Positions 35,617-45,125 of a stretch of DNA of 46,521 bases are shown here, in pieces. Both the position numbers and the translations under genes were made by a program. Source of the stretch: an uncultured Cryomorphaceae bacterium. GTDB taxonomy: Bacteria; Bacteroidota; Bacteroidia; Flavobacteriales_D; Parvicellaceae. Numbering within the stretch: position 1 is the stretch's first letter; every line of letters begins with the position of its first letter. The notes below the pieces were generated by a model. The model did no database searches. It worked only from the letters and a program-made list of their open reading frames with translations, and was not told the origin of the DNA. The stretch spans positions 1 to 46,521 of the forward strand of contig CAMZLL010000197.1 of the NCBI GenBank assembly GCA_947311505.1. Direction: 5' to 3'.

Positions 35617-36324
35617 ATGAATCATTTAAGCAGACATAACCTCTTGTTAATATTGTACATATTGCTATGTGTATTAGAAATAACTGGAACTTTAGTAGAA
35701 AGTCAGAATCTGATTTTGGTAACCAAGCCCTTACTAATGCCTGCGTTATTATTGTGGTTCTTGAATGTTATTCGTTTTAGATCAAAATTTAAAAATATAA
35801 TTACTGTTTCAATTGTTTTTGCTTTTTTTGGCGACACTTTTTTGTTGTTTGCTCCTAAGGACGAGTTGTTTTTCTTGCTCGGTTTAGGCGCTTTTTTAGT
35901 TGGTCAATTATTGTATGGGATCGGTTTTATTCAGAATATAAATAACGCAAAACAAAAAGCAGATTTAAAAATACAGTTGTTGGCTTTAGTCATGTTTTGT
36001 GTGATTTACATATTTCTTTTGAAGTCGCTTTGGCATAACCTTGGCGAATTTCTAATACCAGTTGTTGTCTATGGTTTGGCTATCTGTTTTATGGGGGTTG
36101 CTGCAGTCTTTCGATACAACGTTGTTGGTAAGCAAAGCTTTTGGCTTGTTTTCGTAGGTGCATTAACCTTTGTGGTGTCTGATACTTTTATAGCTATCGA
36201 TAAATTTTTGTACCTTTCTAAAATGCCCTATGCTGAGACTGTGATAATGAGTACCTACTGCTTGGCGCAATACTTAATTGTCAACGGAGTCGTGGTTTAT
36301 TTAAAAGAGAACAAGGTACGATAA
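35617..36324 (+). CDS. YhhN/TMEM86 family membrane protein (lysoplasmalogenase-like)
   Basis: A 235-residue polytopic protein with seven or eight predicted membrane segments. Family motifs are KPLLMPALLLWFL, VFAFFGDTFLLFAP, LLGLGAFLVGQLLYGIGF and a C-terminal GALTFVVSDTFIAIDKF with YCLAQYLIVNG. Conserved acidic residues in GDTFL and SDTFI are those of the proposed intramembrane active site. Characterised relatives cleave the vinyl-ether bond of lysoplasmalogens; bacterial roles are mostly untested. I start at 35617, because the upstream TTG frame overlaps the promoter. Confidence 0.85.
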   Translation: MNHLSRHNLLLILYILLCVLEITGTLVESQNLILVTKPLLMPALLLWFLNVIRFRSKFKNIITVSIVFAFFGDTFLLFAPKDELFFLLGLGAFLVGQLLYGIGFIQNINNAKQKADLKIQLLALVMFCVIYIFLLKSLWHNLGEFLIPVVVYGLAICFMGVAAVFRYNVVGKQSFWLVFVGALTFVVSDTFIAIDKFLYLSKMPYAETVIMSTYCLAQYLIVNGVVVYLKENKVR

Positions 36325-36489
36325 TAAGATTCTAAGCGAATAGGCGTACCAGTTCAATGTATTTTACTTTTTGATAAAAACAAGGATTGCATGTAACAAT
36401 TGAATGTTTTTATAAATTGATCGTTAGTTTTTGTAACTATCTAATAGCGTGTGGTTTGTTGTTTTTGATTATCTTAATTGACTTATTTC

Positions 36490-36520
36490 TTGCACAGTAC
36501 GTTTTAAAAATATATTTTTG
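36490..36520 (+). promoter_or_regulatory. Promoter of hppA
   Basis: TTG at 36490-36492, a 20-bp spacer, then TATTTTTG at 36513-36520. This is close to the TTTG-N19-TAnnTTTG consensus and lies 33 bp before the ATG at 36554. Confidence 0.6.
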
Positions 36521-36553
36521 CCCCCTTATTTTTAGAAATCAATAAATATAATT

Positions 36554-38836
36554 ATGGATAGTTTAATTTACATTTTACCAATCTTCGGATTGATTGCATT
36601 AGGATACATGATGATCCTTTCAAAATGGGTGAAAGCCCAAGATCCAGGAACCGATAGGATGCAGCAAATCGGACGATACATTCAAGAAGGAGCGATGGCA
36701 TTCTTGAAAGCGGAATATCGTATGTTAGTAGTTTTTGTGGTAATCGCAGGGGCATTGTTAGGATGGATTTCTTATATGGTGCCTTCTACCCATTGGTTTA
36801 TTGTTATTGCCTTTGTAATCGGGGCATTGTTTTCTGCTATTGCTGGGAACATCGGTATGCGAATAGCTACCGAAGCAAACATTAGAACTGCTGAAGCGGC
36901 TCGTACTAGTTTGCCAAAAGCGCTTCAAGTAGCGTTTAAAGGTGGAGCTGTTATGGGATTAGGAGTTGCAGGTCTTGCAGTATTTGGATTGAGTGTTATC
37001 TTTATGGGGTTAGTAGGTTTTATTGTAACCGAAACATCTAATGATTTTTATGGTCAAATGACCATGGTGTTGGAAACTTTAGCAGGATTCTCTTTAGGAG
37101 CAGAGTCAATTGCTTTGTTTGCAAGAGTTGGTGGTGGTATCTACACCAAAGCTGCCGATGTAGGAGCAGATTTAGTAGGTAAAGTAGAGGCAGGAATACC
37201 AGAAGATGATCCACGTAACCCTGCTACGATTGCAGATAACGTAGGTGATAATGTAGGTGATGTTGCTGGTATGGGAGCCGATTTGTTTGGTTCTTATGTA
37301 GCTACTATGCTTGCAGCAATGGTTCTTGGAAACTATGCTGTTAATTCTTATCATATGAATTCATCTTCGGATTTAACTGATTTTGGAGGTATGGGACCTA
37401 TTCTTATGCCGGTCTTAATTGCAGGTATGGGAATTATCTTTTCTATTGTAGGTTTTTTCCTAGTTCATGTAAAAGATGAAAATGCAAAAGAAGCGGCTGT
37501 GCAAATGAAATTAAATTTAGCCAATTGGAGTGGGATAATTCTTACTGGAATAGCATCTTATTTTGTTATCCAATGGATGTTGCCTTCTCAAATGTATTTT
37601 ACCTCTATTGAGGTTTCGATGAGTGAAGGAGCTCCAGCTGGGTACAATAGTATTCGTGTGTTTTATGCTGTTCTTATCGGACTTACTGTTGGTGGATTGA
37701 TTTCTTTTCTTACAGAGTACTATACCAGTTTAGGAAAAAAACCAGTTAATGGGATCATTCAAAACTCAGCTACTGGTGCTGCTACAAATATTATAGCAGG
37801 TTTGTCTTTAGGTATGATGTCCACATTTTTACCGGTAATAATATTTGCAATGGCAATTTGGGGAGCATTTGCTGCTGCTGGCTTCTATGGTGTTGCTATT
37901 GCAGCCTCTGCTATGATGGCTACAACCGCTATGCAGTTGGCAATAGATGCATTTGGACCTATTGCAGATAATGCTGGTGGTATTGCTGAGATGAGCGAAT
38001 TGCCAAAGGTAGTTCGTGAACGTACAGATGTATTAGATTCTGTTGGAAACACTACTGCTGCTATCGGAAAAGGATTTGCTATTGCTTCTGCTGCGTTGAC
38101 AGCATTAGCTTTGTTTGCTGCTTATGTTACTTTTACAGGAATAGATGGAATTAACATCTTTAAAGCAAAAGTGTTGGCAGCGTTATTTATAGGAGCAATG
38201 ATTCCTGTGGTATTTTCTGCACTTGCAATGAGTGCAGTAGGTAAGGCAGCAATGGAAATGGTAAAAGAAGTAAGACGTCAGTTCAAAGAAATCCCAGGTA
38301 TTATGCAAGGGAAAAACGAACCAGAATATGATAAGTGTGTTGAGATTTCTACAAATGCAGCCTTGAAGCAAATGATTCTTCCAGGTTTAATTACGATTTG
38401 TTTCCCTATCATTGTTGGCTTTACAATGGGTGCTGAAGCTCTTGGAGCGTATATGGCTGGTGTAACAGTTTCTGGAGTGCTTTGGGCAATCTTCCAAAAC
38501 AATGCTGGTGGAGCTTGGGATAATGCAAAGAAAGCATTCGAATCTGGTGTTGTTATTGACGGTAAGAAAGTTTATAAAGGTTCTGACGAACATAAAGCTG
38601 CGGTTACGGGTGATACTGTTGGAGATCCTTTTAAAGATACTTCAGGTCCATCTATGAATATTCTTATCAAGTTGACTTGTTTAGTAGCATTGGTAATAGC
38701 TCCCTTATTAGCTGATAGCAATGTACATACAGTTCAATCTCATCAACCTGCGGTAGAACAATCTGTAGATTCTGTGGATGAAAAAGAAGAAGTAACTAAA
38801 GAAGAAAGTACTGAGACCTCTATGTTGATTAAATAG
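36554..38836 (+). CDS. hppA: Membrane-bound ion-pumping pyrophosphatase, K+-dependent type
   Basis: A 760-residue integral-membrane enzyme with about 16 spans that couples PPi hydrolysis to cation pumping. The catalytic region is [20 protein letters not shown] (202-221) followed by [32 protein letters not shown] (498-505), with Ala502 and Gly505, is the signature of K+-dependent enzymes. The gate Glu usually found in TM6 (LFESY in Na+ pumps, or SYAE in plant-type H+ pumps) is absent: the sequence is [11 protein letters not shown]. Instead Glu184 sits in TM5 ([16 protein letters not shown]). That pattern recalls the Flavobacteria-type H+ pump. A charged 40-residue tail ([17 protein letters not shown]) follows the last span. 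Confidence 0.95.
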   Translation: MDSLIYILPIFGLIALGYMMILSKWVKAQDPGTDRMQQIGRYIQEGAMAFLKAEYRMLVVFVVIAGALLGWISYMVPSTHWFIVIAFVIGALFSAIAGNIGMRIATEANIRTAEAARTSLPKALQVAFKGGAVMGLGVAGLAVFGLSVIFMGLVGFIVTETSNDFYGQMTMVLETLAGFSLGAESIALFARVGGGIYTKAADVGADLVGKVEAGIPEDDPRNPATIADNVGDNVGDVAGMGADLFGSYVATMLAAMVLGNYAVNSYHMNSSSDLTDFGGMGPILMPVLIAGMGIIFSIVGFFLVHVKDENAKEAAVQMKLNLANWSGIILTGIASYFVIQWMLPSQMYFTSIEVSMSEGAPAGYNSIRVFYAVLIGLTVGGLISFLTEYYTSLGKKPVNGIIQNSATGAATNIIAGLSLGMMSTFLPVIIFAMAIWGAFAAAGFYGVAIAASAMMATTAMQLAIDAFGPIADNAGGIAEMSELPKVVRERTDVLDSVGNTTAAIGKGFAIASAALTALALFAAYVTFTGIDGINIFKAKVLAALFIGAMIPVVFSALAMSAVGKAAMEMVKEVRRQFKEIPGIMQGKNEPEYDKCVEISTNAALKQMILPGLITICFPIIVGFTMGAEALGAYMAGVTVSGVLWAIFQNNAGGAWDNAKKAFESGVVIDGKKVYKGSDEHKAAVTGDTVGDPFKDTSGPSMNILIKLTCLVALVIAPLLADSNVHTVQSHQPAVEQSVDSVDEKEEVTKEESTETSMLIK

Positions 38837-38871
38837 AGATAATCTCTTTTTAGAGGATTTTTAATACTATT

Positions 38872-38907
38872 AAGCCCGATGCATATAATTGCATTGGGCT
38901 TTTTTGA
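38872..38907 (+). terminator. Terminator of hppA
   Basis: A 12-bp stem AAGCCCGATGCA / TGCATTGGGCTT (one G-T pair) with a 6-nt loop, followed by a T run. It begins 35 bp past the stop. Confidence 0.88.
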
Positions 38908-38964
38908 TTGACTTATTATTTACTTTGCGCATCTTAAACATAAGATTGAAAAACGTTGCTGGAT

Positions 38965-39057
38965 TCAAGTCATAAACGCAACTTCTGAGTTAAATAAAAG
39001 TTGATTCATTACAAATATAGGATTTTCATACTCAAATCTCTTTCTAGGTCTAGAATT
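38965..39057 (-). pseudogene. IS30 family transposase, C-terminal remnant
   Basis: Thirty codons plus stop on the minus strand read NSRPRKRFEYENP, then IFVMNQLLFNSEVAFMT. This is the typical end of IS30 transposases (NNRPRKRL...TP..VF...KVAF). Directly upstream the frame meets a TGA after ...FNLILLYAEKK, so the catalytic DDE domain is gone or too decayed to recognise. No intact terminal repeats were found. It fills much of the 437-bp gap between hppA and the small membrane gene. The remainder (38908-38964 and 39058-39273) is AT-rich with nothing else I can support. Confidence 0.7.
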
Positions 39058-39273
39058 TCATTTTTTTTCAGCGTATAACAAAATCAAATTGAAATAAAAA
39101 TAGATTACAAGAAAGGCTTTCAGTGGGGATGTATTTCGTGTTGCAACGATCCTTATTTCTAAAGTTGTATAACGAGTATTGTAAAAATAATTCCACAAAA
39201 AAACCTACACTAAATAAATAGCATAGGTTTTGCAAGGTGTTCCAAGCAAATGAATTGCTCAGTAATTTTTGTT

Positions 39274-39459
39274 TTATTTTATCTGGTCAGGATTGTTAGC
39301 TGCTTCTTCATTGAATTTTGCTTGCATCTTTAGCCATATAGCTAAACCAACAAACAATAATAGTACTCCAATGATGTTTAAGGTGTTTCCGATTGGCTCC
39401 ATGGTATTGTCAAATAACCAAACAAACATGTCTCTCAATAAATATATAAATGCATCCAT
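39274..39459 (-). CDS. Small membrane protein, DUF6341-like
   Basis: A 61-residue protein (MDAFIYLLRDMFVWLFDNTM at the start) with an amphipathic N-terminal helix, one transmembrane segment (about 28-46, IIGVLLLFVGLAIWL) and a polar tail (KFNEEAANNPDQIK). Small proteins of this layout sit next to DUF6427 genes in Flavobacteriia, and a DUF6427-like gene lies divergently 97 bp away here. The family name is from memory. It is too small for enzymatic function and may be an accessory subunit. Confidence 0.6.
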   Translation of the reverse strand: MDAFIYLLRDMFVWLFDNTMEPIGNTLNIIGVLLLFVGLAIWLKMQAKFNEEAANNPDQIK

Positions 39460-39556
39460 AACTGTATAATTCTAATTTTATAGCACAAAAGTATAAAATA
39501 TCCACAAATAAGAAATACATAGCGCCTACTTTTTTTAAAAAAAATACATTTGTAGC

Positions 39557-40531
39557 GTGATTGTTAAATTATATAAATCGAATCAGTTATTAGTTCTCTT
39601 CGCTTTGCCACTAATTATGCTTGTGTTTTGGGGGAAGGGACTGTTTTTTATTGCTGAAAATTCATTAAATCTAGAAAATTCATCTTGGTTGATGCAGCTC
39701 ATTACGCCATCAAATTTTTTATTAAACAAGATTTTTGCATTTTTGATTATTCTATATACAGGTATTGTCCTTAATACTACCATAAATAAAAACGAAGTAT
39801 TTGAGAGGCAAACGTATCTACCAGCTTTGATCTATGTGGTTTTTATGAGCTCTTTTCCTAATCTGCAACAGTTGCATCCTATGCTTGTTTCCAATCTGTT
39901 TTGGGTATTCGCTTTTCGCAAACTATTGATGATCTACAATCAATTACCATGTAAAAGCGAAGTGTTTGACGCTTCTTTTTTGATTGTTGTATCATTTTTA
40001 TTCTTTTCACCCACAGGTTTGATTATCTTAATTTTGCCATGGGCTACCCTGTTTATATTTCGTCCATTCATCTTAAGAGAGTATAGTATGCCTCTAATAG
40101 CTGGTTCTCTGGTTGCTATTTATGTTTATTCGTATAGTCTGTTTTATCCAGATTATATTGATTCATTTCAATTGGAAAACGAATACACCCATTTTGAGAT
40201 CTTCCAAAGTGAGTATTGGTATCCTATATCTGGTGTTTTTATTTTCATTCTTTATTTGTCAATAGTTCAAATATTGGGTTCTCTTGCTGCCAATACGCTA
40301 CGATTTAAGAAAATAATATCCGTTGTAGTTGCATTTTTGCTTTTAAGTGTTTTTGGGATGGGCTTTGAAAAGTTTATAAATAATAACGAAGGCTTCCTAT
40401 TGCTGAGTGCAGTGCCGTTTACTTTGATTTTATCTTTTTATTTTTTTTATGCAAAAAAAGCGTGGTTAGCCGAGGGGTTATTTTATTTACTGTGTATTTT
40501 GTTAATTGTGAACATTTATTTGCCGAGTTGA
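39557..40531 (+). CDS. Polytopic membrane protein, DUF6427-like
   Basis: A 324-residue protein with about eight or nine membrane spans and few polar loops. It starts MIVKLYKSNQLLVLFALPLIM. The middle has FPNLQQLHPMLVSNLFWVFAFRKL and CKSEVFDASFLIVVSFLFFSPTGLI, the pattern I associate with DUF6427 in Bacteroidota. The function is unknown. It is encoded divergently from the DUF6341-like small protein and just upstream of purQ, from which it is separated by a promoter. Confidence 0.65.
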   Translation: MIVKLYKSNQLLVLFALPLIMLVFWGKGLFFIAENSLNLENSSWLMQLITPSNFLLNKIFAFLIILYTGIVLNTTINKNEVFERQTYLPALIYVVFMSSFPNLQQLHPMLVSNLFWVFAFRKLLMIYNQLPCKSEVFDASFLIVVSFLFFSPTGLIILILPWATLFIFRPFILREYSMPLIAGSLVAIYVYSYSLFYPDYIDSFQLENEYTHFEIFQSEYWYPISGVFIFILYLSIVQILGSLAANTLRFKKIISVVVAFLLLSVFGMGFEKFINNNEGFLLLSAVPFTLILSFYFFYAKKAWLAEGLFYLLCILLIVNIYLPS

Positions 40532-40541
40532 ATAACTTTAT

Positions 40542-40572
40542 CTTGAAAAACTCAATTCATTTACTATTTTTG
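40542..40572 (+). promoter_or_regulatory. Promoter of purQ
   Basis: CTTG at 40542-40545, a 19-bp spacer, then TATTTTTG at 40565-40572: a one-mismatch fit to TTTG-N19-TAnnTTTG. It lies 33 bp before the ATG at 40606. Confidence 0.7.
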
Positions 40573-40605
40573 CATTCAGTATTAAACTTATAAAACTAGA
40601 ATCAA

Positions 40606-41298
40606 ATGAAATTTGGCGTTATCACATTCCCAGGATCAAACTGTAATATGGACATGGAATATGTCTTACAAGATATATTAGGTCAAGAAGTAGTATCGCT
40701 ATGGCATAAAGAACATGATATCAAAGGTTGTGATGCTATTGTTTTGCCAGGAGGGTTTTCGTATGGTGATTATCTCAGATCAGGAGCTATTGCTAACTTT
40801 TCGCCCGTTATGGAAGAAGTTATCAAACATGCTAATAATGGAGGTTATGTTTTTGGGGTCTGTAATGGGTTTCAAATTTTGTGTGAATCAGGTTTGTTAG
40901 ACGGAGCTTTGCTTCACAATGAAAGTCATAAGTTTATCTGTAAAAATACGTTTATAAAACCACAATCAACTACTGCTAAATTAACCGCTTCATTGGATCA
41001 GAACAAAGCGTATGAAATTCCAATAGCACACGGTGAAGGACGTTTCTATGCAGATCAAGATACTTTGAAGTCTTTAAATGACAATGATCAAGTATTGTTT
41101 AGATATTGTGATGCTGATGGTAACATAACTAAAGAAAGCAATCCAAATGGTGCATTAGAGAATATTGCAGGAATTACTAATAAAGGTAAAAATGTATTCG
41201 GAATGATGCCACACCCAGAAAGAGCTGCTGACGCTGTTCTTAATAATGAAGATGGAAAAGCAATTTTCGAATCTTGGTTAGGATTGGTTGGAGCGTAA
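40606..41298 (+). CDS. purQ: Phosphoribosylformylglycinamidine synthase, glutaminase subunit
   Basis: A 230-residue class I glutamine amidotransferase of purine synthesis, supplying ammonia for FGAR to FGAM. The start MKFGVITFPGSNCNMDM and LPGGFSYGDYLRSGAIA are diagnostic. The catalytic triad is present: Cys86 in GVCNGFQ, and His203 and Glu205 in MPHPERAADA. As a separate subunit it needs PurL and PurS, which are not in the window. It has its own promoter. The next gene is convergent, 189 bp away. Confidence 0.96.
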   Translation: MKFGVITFPGSNCNMDMEYVLQDILGQEVVSLWHKEHDIKGCDAIVLPGGFSYGDYLRSGAIANFSPVMEEVIKHANNGGYVFGVCNGFQILCESGLLDGALLHNESHKFICKNTFIKPQSTTAKLTASLDQNKAYEIPIAHGEGRFYADQDTLKSLNDNDQVLFRYCDADGNITKESNPNGALENIAGITNKGKNVFGMMPHPERAADAVLNNEDGKAIFESWLGLVGA

Positions 41299-41487
41299 AA
41301 AAGTATAATTTAGATTAAGGTAAGATACATAGAGCAATCTTGTGAAATTTAATACCTTCACCTATAAGGGTTAAATCAATTTCAAAAACAGGAAATATAA
41401 GGAGTGTGAATTATACAAGTCTGTTTCTGCTAAAATGAAAATAATAAACAACAAATTGGATCTGTAGAACAATAAAACCAATTTTCT

Positions 41488-44088
41488 CTACCATTCATCA
41501 GGCTTTTGTGCGTAGTTTGGATAAGAGCCACATTTTTCGCAGTAAAATATACGTAATGGCTCGTAGTCAAATACTTGAAATGAAGTATTACAAGGTCCTA
41601 CAAACATTTCACACCAGCTTTCATTGGAAACGGTCTCAAACATATCTATTAAAGATTGATGGTAAACATTGTTATGAAATTCCTTGTTGTGGTAATAGCC
41701 TAGTTTTGCGAACAATATTTTTGATTTATCCAAGGCAAAACCTTGAGAAACGTTTTTCCAGTTTAATATAGAATAGGCAAGTACCTCTTCTTCTACCTTC
41801 AAAAAGAATTGCGCAATTACATAAACCTCTTCTTCTGTGTAGTTCAGGTCTATCACTTTGTTTAATAGTAGATTACAAAAATAGCTTTTTAGTGTCGGAT
41901 CATTAAGGTAGTAGCTTATAAATGTGGTGATTCCATATAATTCAAGGCTGTCTGCTTTTGCTGTAAATCCTTTTGGAGATGCTTTCGTGATGTAATTTAG
42001 TTTGCTCATTAGTTTTTTGCCATTTTCATCTTTAAAAAAACCATATTTAGGAACTCGATCTATTTGGAGACGCAGATCAGCGTAGTGGGTCTGCCAATAA
42101 TTCTTAGATTCTATTTTGAACCATTTTTTTGAGTAGAATTTTGATAGTTCGGTAGAGTCGGGTGCAGTTAACTCAATCTGATACCAATAATAATCTTCAA
42201 GTAAATCGTCATTGTCTCCAATCATGGCGGCCATAGAGTTCCAATGGTGGATATTTGTAAGTTTATCTAATGAAAGTTCGTAGAGTCTATGTTGTATTTG
42301 TAATAAAGAGTCAAAAGAGGAGTTTAATTTAGTGATGTTGTAATATTTAACTGTTCTTTGAAAGTCTTTTAAAAGTGTGTCCGCAAGCATTTCGTCTGTC
42401 AGGTCAAATGTTATATCCATTTGAATTTTAGCATACCGCTGTTTGGAAAGGTATCGTTCAATGCTGGCATTAAACTCTTTATTTTCCAATCGCTTTTTTA
42501 TTTCAGATGTAGTAAGTGTTTTTAATTCGTTTAGGTTTTTTTCTGTTTTTATTTGTTCTTGAAATACATCCCAATTTGGAGCATAAGAAATGGTGCTTTT
42601 CACCTCTTTTGTTTGCTTGTTTTGAAAAACTTGAAGAATACTATTGGCTCTTTGTAGCTGTAGTTTCTTGTTAATATCTTCACTGCCTTCTAATGATGAA
42701 AAGGCGTCTATAGAAATTCGATCTACTGTATAGGAAACATTACTCATTGTACCAAGTAGAGGAGCGATATCCTCCATTTTATAATCGTACTTTGCTTTTT
42801 CAAAAGGAACAGTGAACGAAACTTTTCCTGTACTAGGTTCTCTTATGTATTCGTAGTCGGGTGCAAAAGAAATAGGTACAGGACGGTAATAGTCTAAAAG
42901 GTCTTCGCCACAAAAGTCTGTAAAATGAATGACTCTACAAACTTTTTTCTTTTGTAGGACGATTAAATTTATTTCATAATAGCCGCCAAGGTCTTTTGGC
43001 ATTTTTCCAAGTTTAAGCTCAAAATATTCAGAAGTACCTCTTTTCTTGAATTTAAAAAATGTTGAATATGTAGCTTTTTTGAATCCTTTTTTTAGCTGTC
43101 TTCTATACAGTGGTTTTATTACAGTGTCGCTTAGAATGCTTTGGTTGTTTCTTCGAGATGGCTTTGTATAGTATTCAGGATTGCCACAATCATATGGTTT
43201 GTAAGCAATGAATTCTATCGCTAGACCGTCTTTTCGTTTTTTGATAATAGATTCTAATGCGTCTGCATTGTTAGAATGAAGAATCAAACTTGAACCTTTT
43301 TTTATCCAATAATCTTTATAAACCCTTTCGTCAACGACAGTATTGCAAGTTGTGCATCTTTTTGTGGAGTCTTCTTGGCTTTTTGGAGCTTTAATTTTCC
43401 ATGGATATTTCTTTTTTAGTCTTTTTCGAGATACTTCATCAAATGAGTTTACGGGAATTGGAGTTTCATAATTAGAATAATTAAAGAACCCCTTGGGTTC
43501 GCTAAATTCATATTTGAAGGGCACAGAAGCAAACTTTTGTACTGCGTAAATTAAATCTTTTTTTGGGTTGACCGAAATGGCAAGTCCTGTAATCTGATAA
43601 TCTTCTGTTAGAATGTTTGCATAATGTTTAGGTGAGTTTATCCAACCTATTACAAAGTCATTGGCAAGATCTTCGTAAGTTTTGTTAATGTAGTTTTTTG
43701 GTTTTACTTTTTCTCGTTCGAGTGGTTTGTTTAGGTATGTTTTGATAATGTTTTCTCCCACTAGATAATTAGGAGCCCCAAAATGATTTACTCTGTCTTG
43801 TGGGGTAAGCATTATGGGGTTTGTTTTTTCTTTATGAGAAAACTTTCTATTATCGTTCATCCAATTGGCGTGATAATTTGCTGCAATATATAGAATCGAA
43901 TCGTTAACCAATAGCTTAAGTCCTTTCCCTTTTCTCACACTATCTATTTTTTCTTTTATAATGTGTTCTAGGAACTGTTTGTTCAAAGAGGAACTGTAAA
44001 TCTTTTCGTTTTTTTGTTGCGCAACAGCGTTACAACAACTAAAAGAAAGAAGGACGTAAATAAGATATGTACTGAGTTTTAATTGCAT
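41488..44088 (-). CDS. Large secreted CAP-domain protein with OmpA-like segment
   Basis: An 866-residue exported protein with a signal peptide (LSTYLIYVLLSFSCCNAVAQQ). A CAP/SCP domain (about 30-185) shows AANYHANWMNDNRKFSH, GENI, and WINSPKHYANILTEDYQITGLAI with the expected His and Glu residues. About 380-480 include RISIDAFSSLEGSEDINKKLQLQRANSI, the layout of OmpA-like or PorE-type periplasmic binding domains. The C-terminal 350 residues are helical and unassigned, ending CEKCGSYPNYAQKPDEW. No T9SS domain is seen. It is likely periplasmic or cell-envelope associated. Function unknown. Confidence 0.75.
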   Translation of the reverse strand: MQLKLSTYLIYVLLSFSCCNAVAQQKNEKIYSSSLNKQFLEHIIKEKIDSVRKGKGLKLLVNDSILYIAANYHANWMNDNRKFSHKEKTNPIMLTPQDRVNHFGAPNYLVGENIIKTYLNKPLEREKVKPKNYINKTYEDLANDFVIGWINSPKHYANILTEDYQITGLAISVNPKKDLIYAVQKFASVPFKYEFSEPKGFFNYSNYETPIPVNSFDEVSRKRLKKKYPWKIKAPKSQEDSTKRCTTCNTVVDERVYKDYWIKKGSSLILHSNNADALESIIKKRKDGLAIEFIAYKPYDCGNPEYYTKPSRRNNQSILSDTVIKPLYRRQLKKGFKKATYSTFFKFKKRGTSEYFELKLGKMPKDLGGYYEINLIVLQKKKVCRVIHFTDFCGEDLLDYYRPVPISFAPDYEYIREPSTGKVSFTVPFEKAKYDYKMEDIAPLLGTMSNVSYTVDRISIDAFSSLEGSEDINKKLQLQRANSILQVFQNKQTKEVKSTISYAPNWDVFQEQIKTEKNLNELKTLTTSEIKKRLENKEFNASIERYLSKQRYAKIQMDITFDLTDEMLADTLLKDFQRTVKYYNITKLNSSFDSLLQIQHRLYELSLDKLTNIHHWNSMAAMIGDNDDLLEDYYWYQIELTAPDSTELSKFYSKKWFKIESKNYWQTHYADLRLQIDRVPKYGFFKDENGKKLMSKLNYITKASPKGFTAKADSLELYGITTFISYYLNDPTLKSYFCNLLLNKVIDLNYTEEEVYVIAQFFLKVEEEVLAYSILNWKNVSQGFALDKSKILFAKLGYYHNKEFHNNVYHQSLIDMFETVSNESWCEMFVGPCNTSFQVFDYEPLRIFYCEKCGSYPNYAQKPDEW

Positions 44089-44141
44089 TATACCTCTTTA
44101 TGTCATGAAATGAAAAAGGTTACCACAAAATTGCAAATAAT

Positions 44142-44585
44142 TTACCGTTTCTTTCTAAAAAAAGAAATCATCAAGTCTTTACATTCTTCTGCGAGGATAC
44201 CACTAATCACTTCTGTAGTTGGGTGGAGGACGTTTTCTGTAAGTCGTTTGTAGCCTCTTCGTTCGTCTGATGCTCCATACACAATCTTGCCTATTCGAGT
44301 CCAAAAGGAAGCGCCTGCACACATCACACATGGTTCTAAAGTAACATAGAGAGTGCATTTGTCCAAATATTTATTGTCTATAAATTCTGTGGCCGAAGTA
44401 AAGGCTTGCATCTCTGCATGTGCTGTGAAATCAGTTAACCTTTCTGTTAAGTTGTGTGTGCGAGCAATTATTATTTTATTCAATACTATTACACATCCTA
44501 CGGGTACTTCATCTTTTTCAAAAGCCGTTTTTGCTTCCAAAAGAGCCTGTTTCATAAAATATTCGTCATTATATGGGTCAATCAT
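44142..44585 (-). CDS. tadA: tRNA-specific adenosine deaminase-like nucleoside deaminase
   Basis: A 147-residue zinc deaminase that converts A34 to inosine in tRNA-Arg(ACG). The active site is HAE (His56, Glu58) with the second zinc motif PCVMCAGA (Cys86, Cys89). The start YMKQALLEAKTAFEKDEVPVG is typical of TadA. A guanine-deaminase-like relative is the alternative, but the VGASDERRGY-like segment (YGASDERRGYKRL) favours the TadA group. It is cytosolic, and divergent from rlmH by 66 bp. Confidence 0.88.
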   Translation of the reverse strand: MIDPYNDEYFMKQALLEAKTAFEKDEVPVGCVIVLNKIIIARTHNLTERLTDFTAHAEMQAFTSATEFIDNKYLDKCTLYVTLEPCVMCAGASFWTRIGKIVYGASDERRGYKRLTENVLHPTTEVISGILAEECKDLMISFFRKKR

Positions 44586-44651
44586 AACCGCAAAGGTAAG
44601 CTTGATTTGTTAATTGGTTAGTAATCTGAATTAATTATCTACTTTTGAAAT

Positions 44652-45125
44652 ATGAAAGTAACCTTTATCGTAGTTGGAAAAACCGTGAAGTCCTATCTTA
44701 TAGAGGCTGAAAAAGAATATGAAAAACGACTCAAACATTACATTCGTTTTGAAGAAATCATAATTCCCGAACTCAAAAAAGTATCTAAACTAACAGAATC
44801 AGAGATTAAGGTTAAAGAAGGAAAGTTGATTCTTTCTAAATTATCCAATAGCGATGACTTGGTGTTGCTAGATGAAGGAGGAAAGGAATATGATTCTGTC
44901 GCTTTTTCCAAAAGAATGGAGAAGTTTGCAGTATCAGGAGCTAGAAATGTTGTTTTTGTAGTTGGTGGTGCGTATGGATTTTCTGACGAAGTTTATAATC
45001 GAGCGCAGCAAAAAATAGCATTGTCTAAAATGACGTTTTCTCATCAAATGGTACGTATGATCTTTAAAGAACAATTATACAGAGCATACACCATCCTCAA
45101 AGGTGAACCGTATCATCATAGATAG
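44652..45125 (+). CDS. rlmH: 23S rRNA (pseudouridine1915-N3)-methyltransferase RlmH
   Basis: A 157-residue SPOUT methyltransferase. The start MKVTFIVVGKTVKSYLIEAEKEYEKRLKHYI and the knot region VFVVGGAYGFSDEVYNRAQQKIALSKMTFSHQMVRMIFKEQLYRAYTI are diagnostic. It ends GEPYHH(R). It methylates pseudouridine 1915 in helix 69 of 23S rRNA as a homodimer. In staphylococci the 3' end of rlmH is the SCC attachment site. Here an AT-rich unknown gene follows 453 bp later. Confidence 0.97.
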   Translation: MKVTFIVVGKTVKSYLIEAEKEYEKRLKHYIRFEEIIIPELKKVSKLTESEIKVKEGKLILSKLSNSDDLVLLDEGGKEYDSVAFSKRMEKFAVSGARNVVFVVGGAYGFSDEVYNRAQQKIALSKMTFSHQMVRMIFKEQLYRAYTILKGEPYHHR

